The notes: generated by a model from the letters alone, not told the origin. Shown: positions 25,665-35,106, counted from the first letter of the stretch. The stretch: DNA of 64,000 nucleotides from Planktothrix rubescens CCAP 1459/22 (GCA_904830895.1 LR882958.1:3426001-3490000), one strand, 5' to 3'. Made by a program: numbers and translations.

Positions 25665-26269
25665 CCGCTAAAAATGATTTGAGATTGGTGATTTTATCCT
25701 TGGGTTTGGGGTTGGTATTAACGGGGATGGGCGTCCGGGCGATCGCCTGTCAAAATTCGTCGAATAGACCCCCCCAACCCCCCCTTACCAATGGGGGGCT
25801 AAGTTCTGACTCTAACTCTCTTAACAATGGGGGGCTAAGTTCTGACTCTCTTAACAATGGGGGGCTAAGTTCTGATTTTCCTCCCTTTACCAAGGGGGGG
25901 ACACAGGGGGGGTCTATTCCCCAACCACAAGCAAATGGAGATTATCGGAGATCGCCCCATTCTTCCTGGAAAATAACCCAATCTAATCCTCAAGGAATTG
26001 ATTGTCGGATGTTAGGAAATACCAATTATTCGCAATTAGAAAATCCTAGCAATAAAACCGAATTAAATATTGAAAATTGGCCTGTGGTGGGAAAACTTCC
26101 CGCAGGACAAGACTTTGAAATCAATTTAGGCCCGGCGGGGTTTGGTGTGGTTTACGATACGAAAAAACAACCTTGGATTTATGTTGAAAAAACCGATCAA
26201 AAAGCCGCACCTTCCCATTGTTTTGTGCGAGCTAATCGGCAGTTTGTACAACCGATTTCTGTTAATTAA
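25661..26269 (+). CDS. Exported SH3-like hypothetical protein carrying an intergenic-type repeat in frame
   Basis: I place the start at ATG 25661, which overlaps the miaB stop; the product has 202 residues. A signal peptide ([21 protein letters not shown]) is followed by a low-complexity zone of about 50 residues ([18 protein letters not shown] and similar). That zone is encoded by C/G-tract repeats normally seen between genes. The folded part (about residues 95-202) contains [33 protein letters not shown] and [22 protein letters not shown], reminiscent of a bacterial SH3 domain with two cysteines. The function is unknown. It is followed by a bidirectional terminator. Confidence 0.65.
   Translation: MTAKNDLRLVILSLGLGLVLTGMGVRAIACQNSSNRPPQPPLTNGGLSSDSNSLNNGGLSSDSLNNGGLSSDFPPFTKGGTQGGSIPQPQANGDYRRSPHSSWKITQSNPQGIDCRMLGNTNYSQLENPSNKTELNIENWPVVGKLPAGQDFEINLGPAGFGVVYDTKKQPWIYVEKTDQKAAPSHCFVRANRQFVQPISVN
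25771..25917. repeat. Intergenic-type G-tract repeat inserted in a coding frame
   Basis: The unit cttaacaatggggggctaag-ttctgactct (30 bases) occurs two to three times in a row, flanked by ccccccaaccccccctt- and accaagggggggac-type tracts. Similar tracts occur between genes elsewhere in this window (18837-18856, 15560-15585). Unit length divides by three, so the reading frame stays open and encodes [10 protein letters not shown] repeats. Confidence 0.8.
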
Positions 26270-26286
26270 ATTATACAATTATACCA

Positions 26287-26321
26287 TAAAAACCCGGTTT
26301 CTCAAAGAAACTGGGTTTTTA
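26287..26321. terminator. Bidirectional hairpin terminator
   Basis: TAAAAACCCGGTTTCT pairs with AGAAACTGGGTTTTTA (one G-T pair) around a three-base loop. It sits between the convergent exported protein gene (ends 26269) and the kinase gene (ends 26329), with A and T tracts on both arms, so it can serve both strands. Confidence 0.75.
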
Positions 26322-26328
26322 TTCATTA

Positions 26329-27975
26329 CTAATTAATTTTACAAGTTTCTAATTTTTCGGCTAAAATTTCTAGGTTTTTCCACCATTTTCCGGTGCTAAC
26401 TATCCAATTGCGGGTGGGTAAATGTCCAGTGGGGGCGGATGTTTTATATTCGATGCCATAATCAGGATTATTGGGATTATAGGTTAACCATCCCACCTGC
26501 TGACAAAATTTTCCATAGTCTCCTTCCACTGTTTGATAAATTTGATTTTGGATACTAAATCCAAACCGACTATTACTATATTTTACCCAAAGATGATTAA
26601 TGGTTTGTAGATCTTCACAGGGTAAATTGGCTAAATCCTGGGCGTATAAATAGGTTTTTTTAGATTTTTTTAGGGCTTGACAGAGGACAAACCAAGTTTC
26701 TTGATCCGCTTGTTTCCAACGTTTTTGAGCTAAGAGGGTTTGGAGTTGAGTATAATCGACTCCCACGGCGGATTTTAAAGGATCATTTAAGGGCTGATAG
26801 CCTAAGTTTTGTTTAATTCTCTCTAATAAATTAGGCGTTTTAGCTGGAGTTTGGACGACTTTTGCAGATGTTTTTTTAATCGGAATAACCGGTTTAACTG
26901 CTATATTTACAGGCGTTTCAGAAGATTGAATTGCTGTTAAGACTTCTTCGGCGGATTTATAACGTTGATTAATGGCGATCACAATTAATTTATTTAAAAC
27001 GGTTTCTAAGCGATCGCTAATAATTTGTTGCGGGATTAAATAACTTCGCCAATTCCATTTTTCATCATGATCATCATATAATTTTCCAGGGGAAATTCCC
27101 GTGATTAAATATAAACAAGTTAGCCCTAAACTATATAAATCACTAGCGGGATAAACGGTTCCTCTCATTTGTTCAGGAGCCATAAATTCCGGTGTTCCGA
27201 CAATAGTTCCACTGTGGAGTAAAGCGGTTCCTGTTAACAGTTTGGAAATCCCAAAATCTATTAAAACAATATCATTTTTATTAAAATCCGTGCTTGTTTG
27301 AAGGTCGGAATTTTCTGGGGATAAAATAGGATAAATAGTTGATTTGAGTTTAGCACTAATTTGAGCCTGTTCCTGATCTCTCATTGGAATAGTAGGCGGA
27401 ATTTGGGTTAAATCTACAACCGTATCTAAGGAGTTTTCACCAGAGGAGGGGAGAGAACAACGCCGCATCAAATTAGCAGGTTTAATATCTCGATGAATAA
27501 TATTTTGTTCATGAATAAATTGTAAAATAGGGAGAATTTGTTTTAAAACTTGCCAAATTTTTTGTTCTGTAAATAATCCATCTTGTTTTAATTCATCAAA
27601 TAGGGTTTTTCCCTGAATATATTCTTGAATAATAAACAATTGTTTGTTTTGTTCAAAATGTGCTAATAGTTGAGGAATTTGAGGGTGTTTTCCCAATTGA
27701 TCTAAACGGACTGCTTCCTGACGAAATAATTTAGCGGCGGTTTGATAATCCTGGGGGTTTTCATATTGCACAAAGAATTGTTTAATTACACAATGGGGAT
27801 GGGAAGGAATTTGTTGATCAATTGCCAAAAATGTCCGACCAAAACCGCCTCTACTTAAAGGTTTTATGGCGAGATAACGGTTTTGAAGTAATAGAAATTG
27901 ACCACAACCTTGACAATATTCGGCTGAGTTGAGATTTTCTGGATGAGAACATCCTACGGTCATACAATAACTCAT
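26329..27975 (-). CDS. Serine/threonine protein kinase with N-terminal zinc ribbon and C-terminal GUN4 domain
   Basis: I choose ATG 27975 (MSYCMTVGCSHPENLNSAEY; 548 residues); the longer frame adds an unrelated stretch. Four cysteines (C4, C9, C21, C24) form a small zinc ribbon seen in cyanobacterial kinases. The kinase domain has a glycine loop LSRGGFGRTF, IKQFF, the catalytic HRDIKPANLM, DFGISKLL and APEQM. The region between HRD and DFG carries a large polar insert. The end (about residues 405-545) is a GUN4 domain: DYTQLQTLLAQKRWKQADQE, LQTINHLWVKYSNSRFGFS and QVGWL. GUN4 binds Mg-protoporphyrin IX and stimulates Mg chelatase, so the fusion could link tetrapyrrole state to phosphorylation; this is inference. 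Confidence 0.9.
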   Translation of the reverse strand: MSYCMTVGCSHPENLNSAEYCQGCGQFLLLQNRYLAIKPLSRGGFGRTFLAIDQQIPSHPHCVIKQFFVQYENPQDYQTAAKLFRQEAVRLDQLGKHPQIPQLLAHFEQNKQLFIIQEYIQGKTLFDELKQDGLFTEQKIWQVLKQILPILQFIHEQNIIHRDIKPANLMRRCSLPSSGENSLDTVVDLTQIPPTIPMRDQEQAQISAKLKSTIYPILSPENSDLQTSTDFNKNDIVLIDFGISKLLTGTALLHSGTIVGTPEFMAPEQMRGTVYPASDLYSLGLTCLYLITGISPGKLYDDHDEKWNWRSYLIPQQIISDRLETVLNKLIVIAINQRYKSAEEVLTAIQSSETPVNIAVKPVIPIKKTSAKVVQTPAKTPNLLERIKQNLGYQPLNDPLKSAVGVDYTQLQTLLAQKRWKQADQETWFVLCQALKKSKKTYLYAQDLANLPCEDLQTINHLWVKYSNSRFGFSIQNQIYQTVEGDYGKFCQQVGWLTYNPNNPDYGIEYKTSAPTGHLPTRNWIVSTGKWWKNLEILAEKLETCKIN

Positions 27976-28080
27976 CGCAGGTGAGGGAATATATTGTTGA
28001 GTCGATAATAACACAACTGTGAGTGTTGTTGCGCTTAAGCGCACTCTTACAAGAGGTCTTAGCAACAACAACAAACACCA

Positions 28081-28857
28081 TTATAAATTAAAAACTTTCG
28101 CAATTTGACAAAATCCTTCAACTTCTAAACCTGCGGTAATATAACGGGGTTTATGGGTTAATTGATCCCTATATTCTAAGAGATTAGCAACTCCAATAGA
28201 CTGAGGAAATAACTCAGAATTAAATAGAGTTTGATCATTAGGACTATCTCCAATGGTAAGAATTTGTTCCGGGGTTAAGTCTGACCAATATTGCTGAATA
28301 ACCTTTAATAATCCCGTGGCTTTGTCTTGGTTTTTAGGTTTAATATGACCTTGAACAGTGCTATAGGTAAATCCCCAACCCAATTCTGCACAGAGTTCTG
28401 TTAATTGTTGAATTTCTGATAAACTAATATTTTGAATATCAAATGTCCAATCCGTAAACCGAAAAGGATTATCGGTGGAAGCCTGAAGATGGGGATATTG
28501 AACTTGGAGAATTTGAAACGCCGTGGCTAAATTTTGCCGATGTTGGGATAGGGAATTTAAAGAGATTAAAAATTGTGGCTGATCAGACTCCAAGGGATAA
28601 TATAAACCGCCATTCTCGGCGATCGCACCTGTCACCGGAAGATAATTTTTTAAGGCTTGTACCCATCCCGCCGACCGTCCTGTAATTAAAATTACCGGAA
28701 TTTTAGCCTGTTTTAATGCAAACAAAGCCTGGAATAAATCCGAGGTAAATTTTCCGTTTTGGGTTAAAGTTCCATCAATATCCGTTGCAATTAAACGAAT
28801 ATTATCGAGTGCATTGGCTTCTATGGCTTCGCTCAATGGCATTAAGGACATGGACAC
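28081..28857 (-). CDS. HAD-superfamily phosphatase (Cof type)
   Basis: The 258-residue protein has HAD motif I DIDGTLTQNG (the Asp nucleophile and general acid), motif II in LITGRSAG, motif III Lys in KPKNQDKATGLL and motif IV GDSPNDQTLF. The cap is the C2 type of Cof/mannosyl-3-phosphoglycerate phosphatases. The substrate is not evident; sugar phosphates are usual for the family. The kinase gene is downstream in the same direction, 105 bases away from its chosen start. Confidence 0.85.
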   Translation of the reverse strand: MSMSLMPLSEAIEANALDNIRLIATDIDGTLTQNGKFTSDLFQALFALKQAKIPVILITGRSAGWVQALKNYLPVTGAIAENGGLYYPLESDQPQFLISLNSLSQHRQNLATAFQILQVQYPHLQASTDNPFRFTDWTFDIQNISLSEIQQLTELCAELGWGFTYSTVQGHIKPKNQDKATGLLKVIQQYWSDLTPEQILTIGDSPNDQTLFNSELFPQSIGVANLLEYRDQLTHKPRYITAGLEVEGFCQIAKVFNL

Positions 28858-28908
28858 AACCCCCCTATCAATGATTCAAGTATTTTAATGATCGGGGGCG
28901 GAAAAAAC

Positions 28909-28997
28909 GGAGAGGGTGGGATTCGAACCCACGAGGAACCGTAAAGCCCCTAACACATTTCGAGTGTGTCGCATTCGACCAACTCTGCCACCTCTCC
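28909..28997 (-). tRNA. tRNA-Ser (CGA)
   Basis: Read on the reverse strand, 89 bases begin GGAGAGGTGGCAGAGTTGG and end in CCTCTCC, so the 7-bp acceptor stem closes. The anticodon arm is ACACA-CTCGAAA-TGTGT, anticodon CGA, reading UCG. A long variable arm (around GGGGCTTTACGGTTCC) marks the class II serine type. The T arm is GTGGG-TTCGAAT-CCCAC. No CCA is encoded. Confidence 0.95.
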
Positions 28998-29045
28998 AAG
29001 TTAGAAATGATCTATATCTAATTCTAAACCACTTTTTGAATTATA

Positions 29046-31496
29046 TCAGAGAAGGGAACCATCTGTTTGATCAAAATCTAAAGTTGTTTCAAAACCCTGG
29101 GTCGGCGTCCATCTCAAAGCCCCATCTCGACCCGTCCAGAAGATTTGAGTTTGCTGTTGATTTAGGGTTTCTACGGTTTTCGGATCAATAGAATTGGAAG
29201 ATGCGATCGCAATTTTAGGCCTTAATACGGATAAAAGTTCCGGGGTTAAGGATTCTCCCGACCACCATAATACCTGAGTTGACCTGACCTTTTGAATTAA
29301 CTGTTGTTGTTCAGAAATGGAAGTTTCTCCCAGTAATGTCCAAAGATTTTGACCAATTTTAAATTGAATAACTGGAGGTTGAGCACTTAATAATTCCAGT
29401 TCTACAGAACCTAACAGAATCGGTTGACCAACTGTTAAGGAAACATAATTTCCTTTTTGTTCGGCTAAGGCTTTTAGAATAATTTCATTAGTGGCTTGAT
29501 AGTTTTTTTTCGGAGTAGGATTATCATAAAAAGTTTGAATCGGAATATTTTCTAAAATCAACGGCCAACCAATACTTAAACCCAGTTGGGAATGGGTAGC
29601 TACGGCGTTATTAATAGCATTAATCCCTTGGGCATTTAAAAAGGGTAAAATTGCAAATTTAGCGGTGTTCTGACTCCCACTATTGATTAAGGTAACTTGT
29701 CCTTTTTCTTCAATCACTAAAATCGGTTCTTGAGGAGTATTGAGAAGGTTGGCTTGAAACCCTAGGGTTTTAGTATACCAACTGGGGATAATCACAATCA
29801 ATAGGGCTAAGGTGACGGCAAAGAGAACAGGAATAAATTGGGTTTTTGATCGGGAAAATTTGGGGTTTGATGCCGGATTAATCCAGGTAAAATAAACCCA
29901 AATTATCACAATTAAACTATAGAGAGTTATTAATTGAATCAGGGAAATACTCCCAACTGCAATCGAATTTCCTGGCAGTTGACTAAAATATTTGGCGATT
30001 TCAATTAAACCTAAAATTGGATAATAGAGAAATTGGGCGATCGCACTTCCCAAACTGGGTACTAATAAGGCGGATAAAGCACTCGCCATCCCTCCCAATG
30101 TAATAATAGAAATCAGGGGAGATGCGATAATATTAACCAGAATACTATAGGGAGATAATACTTTAAAAAAATAGAGTTGCAAAGGTAATGTCCAGATTAG
30201 TGCTGATAAAGGAACAGCAATTAAAGATGCGAAGAAAGGGGGCATCCAATTTAATCTTTCCATTAAGGCAGGAACCGTAACCATTAATCCTAAAGTTGCT
30301 AAAAAACTGAGTTGAAATCCAATATCAAAAATCCAAGTTGGATTAGCAATTAATAATAAGATAGCAACAATTAATAATACGTTTAAAGGTTTAGTTTGCC
30401 GTTGGCTTAACAGAGCAATTAATACCGCCAAACCCATTAATGTTGCTCGTAATACCGAAGGAGAAATCCCTGTTAATCCCAAATAAATCAGTAAGGTTAA
30501 TAATCCCAAACTAAATCTTATCCTGGGAGAAAACTTTTGAGTAATCGCTAAAATAACTCCCAATAAAAATGATACTTGAAATCCTGAAGCTGCTAAAATA
30601 TGAGCCAGTCCAACTTGAACAAAAATATCTCTAATATCGTAGGGTAAATCAACAGCTAAACGTCCTAAGACCATCGCGCTTAATAGGGAACCTTTGGGAA
30701 CTCCTAATAATTGAGCTTGAGCGCGGGTAATCCGTTGGCGAATTTTCCATAGTCCCCAAGGAGGGGGTTGACTATCATCATGACTAATATAACGTCCTCG
30801 AAGTCCGGTAAATGATCCCTGTTGAGCGAGATAGTTTTGAAAATCAAATCCCCCCGGGTTAGAAGGGGGTTGAGGTTTGTATAAACTTCCGGTAATGGCA
30901 ATACTTTCCCCCGGATATAATCCCGTAGCTTTTAATAGGGGAACAGTCACATAAACCAAACCACTAACATCTTTACTAACGGCAATGGTCGTATTATTAT
31001 TAGTAATTTCATTAACTTGATTCACCTCTAGCCAAAATTGTCCCCGTCCTGAACGAGTTAACCGAGGAATACTGCTAACTTCTCCCCGAACCGTAATTAA
31101 TAAATCTTGGCTATTTCCACTATTAATAATTAACTGACTAATATCATTTGTCGCGGGTTGAGGCGTTCTGATTTGTAAATAAACACTGGCTAAAAAAGCA
31201 ATAATTCCGGCTAATAACCACACCCAAAAGGGAATTTTAGGACGGGGAATTTTAGGGATTTTATCTACAAATTCAATCGGATCAGTTAGGGCATCTTTGC
31301 GGGTTTGTTTTTGCCGAGTAAATTGTTTAATTCGAGCTTGACGGGATTGTTTTTGTTGATAAACTTGTTTTAGGGCGGTGGCTATTGCCAATATAATTCC
31401 TAAACCTAATATTGCATAATTTCCCCCAGGAATTACACCCACTAGCAAACCTAAGAGATAAGCAAAAGCCAGAATTAAAATCACCGTCTGATTCAT
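29046..31496 (-). CDS. comEC: ComEC/Rec2 family DNA-uptake channel protein
   Basis: I place the start at ATG 31496 (MNQTVILILAFAYLLGLLVG; 816 residues), because the longer frame is made of repeat DNA. There is an N-terminal membrane pair, an OB-like DUF4131 domain (VRGEVSSIPRLTRSGRGQF), the competence core with many helices (VGLAHILAASGFQVSFLLG, LGLTGISPSVLRATLMG), and a C-terminal part that resembles a metallo-beta-lactamase fold but shows no HxHxDH motif. ComEC forms the inner-membrane channel for single-stranded DNA during transformation. A repeat element ends two bases before the start codon, leaving no obvious Shine-Dalgarno sequence. Confidence 0.9.
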   Translation of the reverse strand: MNQTVILILAFAYLLGLLVGVIPGGNYAILGLGIILAIATALKQVYQQKQSRQARIKQFTRQKQTRKDALTDPIEFVDKIPKIPRPKIPFWVWLLAGIIAFLASVYLQIRTPQPATNDISQLIINSGNSQDLLITVRGEVSSIPRLTRSGRGQFWLEVNQVNEITNNNTTIAVSKDVSGLVYVTVPLLKATGLYPGESIAITGSLYKPQPPSNPGGFDFQNYLAQQGSFTGLRGRYISHDDSQPPPWGLWKIRQRITRAQAQLLGVPKGSLLSAMVLGRLAVDLPYDIRDIFVQVGLAHILAASGFQVSFLLGVILAITQKFSPRIRFSLGLLTLLIYLGLTGISPSVLRATLMGLAVLIALLSQRQTKPLNVLLIVAILLLIANPTWIFDIGFQLSFLATLGLMVTVPALMERLNWMPPFFASLIAVPLSALIWTLPLQLYFFKVLSPYSILVNIIASPLISIITLGGMASALSALLVPSLGSAIAQFLYYPILGLIEIAKYFSQLPGNSIAVGSISLIQLITLYSLIVIIWVYFTWINPASNPKFSRSKTQFIPVLFAVTLALLIVIIPSWYTKTLGFQANLLNTPQEPILVIEEKGQVTLINSGSQNTAKFAILPFLNAQGINAINNAVATHSQLGLSIGWPLILENIPIQTFYDNPTPKKNYQATNEIILKALAEQKGNYVSLTVGQPILLGSVELELLSAQPPVIQFKIGQNLWTLLGETSISEQQQLIQKVRSTQVLWWSGESLTPELLSVLRPKIAIASSNSIDPKTVETLNQQQTQIFWTGRDGALRWTPTQGFETTLDFDQTDGSLL

Positions 31497-31498
31497 GA

Positions 31499-31673
31499 TA
31501 TAGCAGGGAACAGGGAACAGGGAACAGGGAACAGGGAACAGGGAACAGGGAACAGCCCCCCCTAGCCCCCCGTGCACGGGGGGCTAGGGGGGGAGGGAAC
31601 ACCGGGGGAAAATACTTCACTGTCTGGGTTACAAGATCCGTCTGGTGTCCTAACTGCCTTGGCGGTTGCTATA
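31499..31673. repeat. MITE-like repeat, copy 1 (TATAGC...GCTATA)
   Basis: This 175-base element is bounded by TATAGC (31499-31504) and GCTATA (31668-31673). Inside are seven tandem copies of cagggaa (31504-31552), a G/C palindrome around ccccgtgcacgggg, and AGTTAGGACACCAGACGG-type sequence on the reverse strand next to CAACCGCCAAGGC. The same blocks in the same order occur in inverted orientation at 36563-36685. It lies directly before the comEC start codon. Confidence 0.8.
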
Positions 31674-31730
31674 TGACAAAATAGGGATCAGGGGGAGTTT
31701 CTTGGTTTCAATAGCCAACCGTCAACAATA

Positions 31731-32207
31731 TTAGATAGACAATCCTAACTTTAAACCTAAAAAGGTATGGACTAACATTAATCCTAAGATAACGGTTCCA
31801 ATATAAGCATGGGTCGCCCTAAAACCAGAGTTATCTTTGTTAAATCCGGTAAAAGCAATCAGACTATTAGTTAATAACAATCCTAATAATATTGTTCCTG
31901 TCCAGAAGTGGGGACTTTCTAAAATGGGTTCTTTTTGCATTACTAAAGATAATAAACCTCCCGTGTAGCCTAATGCCAAAAACAAAAACATTAAAGGGGC
32001 GAGTTTTCGGTGGTCAGCACGATTTTTTAAGGCGACTTCCTTATCTGCTGCGAGACGCCCGCGCCATCCCGTCCAACCCACATAACTCCCCATCGTAAAA
32101 ATAACAGTTCCCATCATCACCGGATGTCCCCAATGGGTGATAGGTTCGGGAATACCTAAACCCCGAAATAGATTAGCAATGGGTTCTAAAAGTTCAACTA
32201 AACTCAT
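31731..32207 (-). CDS. DUF4079 family membrane protein
   Basis: The 158-residue protein has about four transmembrane helices and recognisable DUF4079 features: PITHWGHPVMMGTVIFTMGS, the polar RADHRKLAPLMF loop, and conserved histidines in each helical pair (THWGH, DHRK, RATHAYIG, LMLVHTFLGL). The histidine pattern could hold heme or another cofactor in the membrane, as in b-type cytochrome-like families, but this is inference. It is shared by cyanobacteria and plastid-bearing organisms. Confidence 0.8.
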   Translation of the reverse strand: MSLVELLEPIANLFRGLGIPEPITHWGHPVMMGTVIFTMGSYVGWTGWRGRLAADKEVALKNRADHRKLAPLMFLFLALGYTGGLLSLVMQKEPILESPHFWTGTILLGLLLTNSLIAFTGFNKDNSGFRATHAYIGTVILGLMLVHTFLGLKLGLSI

Positions 32208-32276
32208 ATTTTTTGTTCAAAAGCCGATTAGATTTCCATAGTTTAGTTTAGGACAATTAGGTACCGAATTGCTAGA

Positions 32277-34130
32277 TTACGTTTTATGAACCCGAATGAG
32301 TTGATAAGCACCCGCTTGATCCATAATTTGATATTGATCGGGTTTTAATCCTAGATCAATTAATTCTTGGGGATGTGCCAAAATTAAAAGGGTTTGGGGA
32401 GGAGATTTTTGCACCAATGGAGTTTGAATATAGGCGATCGCATCCCGGGGGTCAGGACGGTATTGCACTCGATGTTGAGTATAAAAAACTAAACTGGGTT
32501 TTTTGAAACCAATCATAATTAATTCTTCCCCTAATTTTCGCTGTTGTACGACGGTTTGGGCTAGGTGTCGTAAGGGTTCTTGTCGATGTTGATCGAGTAA
32601 ACTATAGGTGGGAGTTACCGCCACAATAAAAAAAACAATAAATCCCAAAATATTAACTATAAAAATAGATGAAATTCGACCTTTCCACCAACTTAGGACT
32701 ATTCCTAATGTTGTGATCACCCAAATCAAAGCCGATATATTTGGAATCCCAGAGGCTTGTAAATCCCCTCTAAAATCCGGCATATCTGCATCATATCCAA
32801 TTAAATTTTTACTAAAATAACTGCCAATAGATGCCAAAAAAACAAATAAAATATTAATAAAAATTGCAATATTTAGGGAATTAAATTTATTTTTTTGAAA
32901 GCTATTTTTAGAGATGATATTATTCCAAAATAAAGATACTAATAAAACTGAGGCAGGAATCAGGGGCAAAATATAACTGGGAAGCTTAGTAACCGCTAGG
33001 GTGAAAAATATAAAAATTCCGCCAAACCAAAAAACAGCAAATAATTGGAGTTGTTTAATTCGAGTTTGATGTTGCCAATAGCGACGTTTCCAGAATTTTG
33101 TTGAAGCGATCGCCGGAGGTAAATACACAGAAAATGGTGCAAATCCGACTAAAACTACAATAAAATAGAAATACCAAGGAGCAGAATGGTGATTCACAAC
33201 CGTTGTAAATCGTTGAAAATTATGATAACCAAAAAAAGAGTTAATATAGTTTTGACCATTAACTAAAATTACTAAAACATACCAAGAAATTGTAATTACT
33301 AAAAAAATTAAACTTCCCTTTAATAAATCCATTTCTTTTAAAACTTTGCGCCCTTCTCCCAAATAAATTAAAAATGAACCAATAATTAAAATCGGTAAAA
33401 CAATCCCCACCGGGCCTTTGGTTAAAACAGCTAAAGCGGTTAAAATATAAAAAGCCAAATACCAAATTTTATAAGAATTAAAACCTGGAGGTAAATCTTG
33501 CCCTTCCTGTAATTCTGACTTTGCATATCCCAGAAAAAAAGCTAATAACGCCGAACCCAAACACCCGGTTAATAACATATCCGAAACCCCAATTCTTGCC
33601 CAAGCCAGAATCCCCGGATTAAATGCGATTAATAAAGCCCCCATCCAAGGTAAAGGATGTAAAATAATCTTTCTAAAACCTGGTTGAACCAATGGAGAAA
33701 TAAAATCTTGTTTTTGATTATCTTTTATAGTATAAAATTGGATTTGTTGGACGTAATAACTTAAAGTATAAAATCCTAAACAAACAATAATAAAACCAGA
33801 AAATGCCGAAGGAAAACGGACTCCCCATTCATTTACCCCAACTATCTGATAGGAAATTGCCATTAACCAATAAATTAATGGGGGTTTATCGAAACGGGTT
33901 TCTTCATTAAAATAGGGAGTAATCCAATCCCCAGTGACTAAAATTTGACGGGAGGCTTCCGCAAATAGAGGTTCTGTTTCATCCACTAAACCAGAAGTTC
34001 CTAAATTCCAAAAAAAAGCCAGAAAACCGATTAAACCTAAACCTAAAATAAAAACTAGCCAAGGGAACCCAGGTGTTTTGAGTAGAGGTAAAAAAAAGCT
34101 GGGAATTTTTCGATTTGAACTTGATTTCAT
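32277..34130 (-). CDS. GT39/ArnT-like glycosyltransferase, polytopic membrane protein
   Basis: The 617-residue protein begins with a hydrophobic helix and the PMT/ArnT motif LVDETEPLFAEASRQIL, whose D-E pair is the catalytic acidic motif. RFDKPPLIYWLMAISYQIVG follows. About eleven further hydrophobic segments alternate with basic loops, and a soluble C-terminal part ends QIMDQAGAYQLIRVHK. Such enzymes transfer sugars from polyprenyl phosphate to lipids or proteins on the outer face of the inner membrane. The acceptor is unknown. Confidence 0.88.
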   Translation of the reverse strand: MKSSSNRKIPSFFLPLLKTPGFPWLVFILGLGLIGFLAFFWNLGTSGLVDETEPLFAEASRQILVTGDWITPYFNEETRFDKPPLIYWLMAISYQIVGVNEWGVRFPSAFSGFIIVCLGFYTLSYYVQQIQFYTIKDNQKQDFISPLVQPGFRKIILHPLPWMGALLIAFNPGILAWARIGVSDMLLTGCLGSALLAFFLGYAKSELQEGQDLPPGFNSYKIWYLAFYILTALAVLTKGPVGIVLPILIIGSFLIYLGEGRKVLKEMDLLKGSLIFLVITISWYVLVILVNGQNYINSFFGYHNFQRFTTVVNHHSAPWYFYFIVVLVGFAPFSVYLPPAIASTKFWKRRYWQHQTRIKQLQLFAVFWFGGIFIFFTLAVTKLPSYILPLIPASVLLVSLFWNNIISKNSFQKNKFNSLNIAIFINILFVFLASIGSYFSKNLIGYDADMPDFRGDLQASGIPNISALIWVITTLGIVLSWWKGRISSIFIVNILGFIVFFIVAVTPTYSLLDQHRQEPLRHLAQTVVQQRKLGEELIMIGFKKPSLVFYTQHRVQYRPDPRDAIAYIQTPLVQKSPPQTLLILAHPQELIDLGLKPDQYQIMDQAGAYQLIRVHKT

Positions 34131-34485
34131 TGGCTAAAAATGCAGATATTAACGATTGAGATATTGACAGTTTACTGTTAATGTGTTAGATCACTAACAC
34201 CTAATTCAATATATCAATTAGTTATTATCGTACATGGGAGTAAGAATACCCACATCATTAGGAAGATTGCTGCCTGAGTCAATTCGATCCCACAAAAAAA
34301 ATAAAAATACAAAATTTGTGGTAATATGAACTTGGTCACTGACCCACCGACTGTTTCGGAACAGACAGGCTAAACACAACAGAAGTAGGCTTTTTGCCTT
34401 GCCGCAGATAGAACGGAGTTCGGGAAGGAGATGGATCACTGGTACAAAAACGAATCCACATTTATCTCCACAATTATTGATTTCT
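34131..34485. other. Intergenic region between the GT39 and SH-linked hypothetical genes
   Basis: This stretch has 355 bases. Short open frames exist on both strands but none has a convincing ribosome site or family match. One stable small hairpin is visible at 34351-34364 (CTGTT, loop TCGG, AACAG). I see no other signal. Confidence 0.4.
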
Positions 34486-35052
34486 TCATGGGGTCGGTTT
34501 AATCACCAATTCCCATTCCTGGTCTTGAGGATTCCAAGCCGGAAGGGAAGTTTCCCCGACAATATACGGCCCCCAGTAATAGCGAGAACCATCAGGAGCA
34601 AAAACCACCAGAATATCACCGGATTTGAGGATTAAATCTTCTTGGGGAAGGGATAAAATCAGACCCTCCCTACTGCCCTCGGCGGGGGCAAAATCCCAGT
34701 GAACAGGTTCGGTGATATTCGGGGCTGAACGACTGAGTAAGGCCACACGCACCGGATGTTCCGTCAGGTTACTGACTCGAAATGACCCTCGGCGATAGTT
34801 TGTGGACAGTGGAGGCAAAGACGGGGGAATCATCCCAGATTTCAAGGGAAGACTAATATTCGGGGGGGATGGTTGCGGAATAGAGATTTTAGGAAAAGTT
34901 GTAGACAGGGAACTATGGGCAGATAAGACCATCTGTTCGGCGGGTTTTCGCTCCGTTTGGACACAATAGCGAAACAGAAATTGCCTTAAACTAATTAAAG
35001 TTAATAAAATTATTCCAGTAATTAGAAAGGCTGGATAAAGTTTATCTTTCAT
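34486..35052 (-). CDS. Hypothetical single-pass membrane protein with proline-rich linker
   Basis: The 188-residue product has an N-terminal helix (LYPAFLITGIILLTLISLRQ, likely an uncleaved anchor). A Ser/Pro-rich linker follows (IPQPSPPNISLPLKSG), then a globular part of about 100 residues (GSFRVSNLTEHPVRVALLSR to WELVIKPTP) with several Trp and Tyr. The globular part may be a beta-sandwich that sits outside the membrane. I do not recognise the family. It is divergent from ycf20, 54 bases apart. Confidence 0.65.
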   Translation of the reverse strand: MKDKLYPAFLITGIILLTLISLRQFLFRYCVQTERKPAEQMVLSAHSSLSTTFPKISIPQPSPPNISLPLKSGMIPPSLPPLSTNYRRGSFRVSNLTEHPVRVALLSRSAPNITEPVHWDFAPAEGSREGLILSLPQEDLILKSGDILVVFAPDGSRYYWGPYIVGETSLPAWNPQDQEWELVIKPTP

Positions 35053-35106
35053 AATCTTTTGCTTTAAATTAGATCATTAATCCCACTAAAATTCACACTC
35101 TGTTTT

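Noticed and set aside
28009-28074. Longer start for the GUN4 kinase
   Set aside because: The added N-terminal stretch (MLLLLRPLVRVRLSATTLTV) precedes the zinc ribbon and lies in the intergenic-type sequence. MSYCMTVGC fits kinase homologues.
34218-34439. 73-residue reverse-strand frame in the 34.1-34.5 kb gap
   Set aside because: No ribosome site, no recognisable family and mixed composition. It may be chance.
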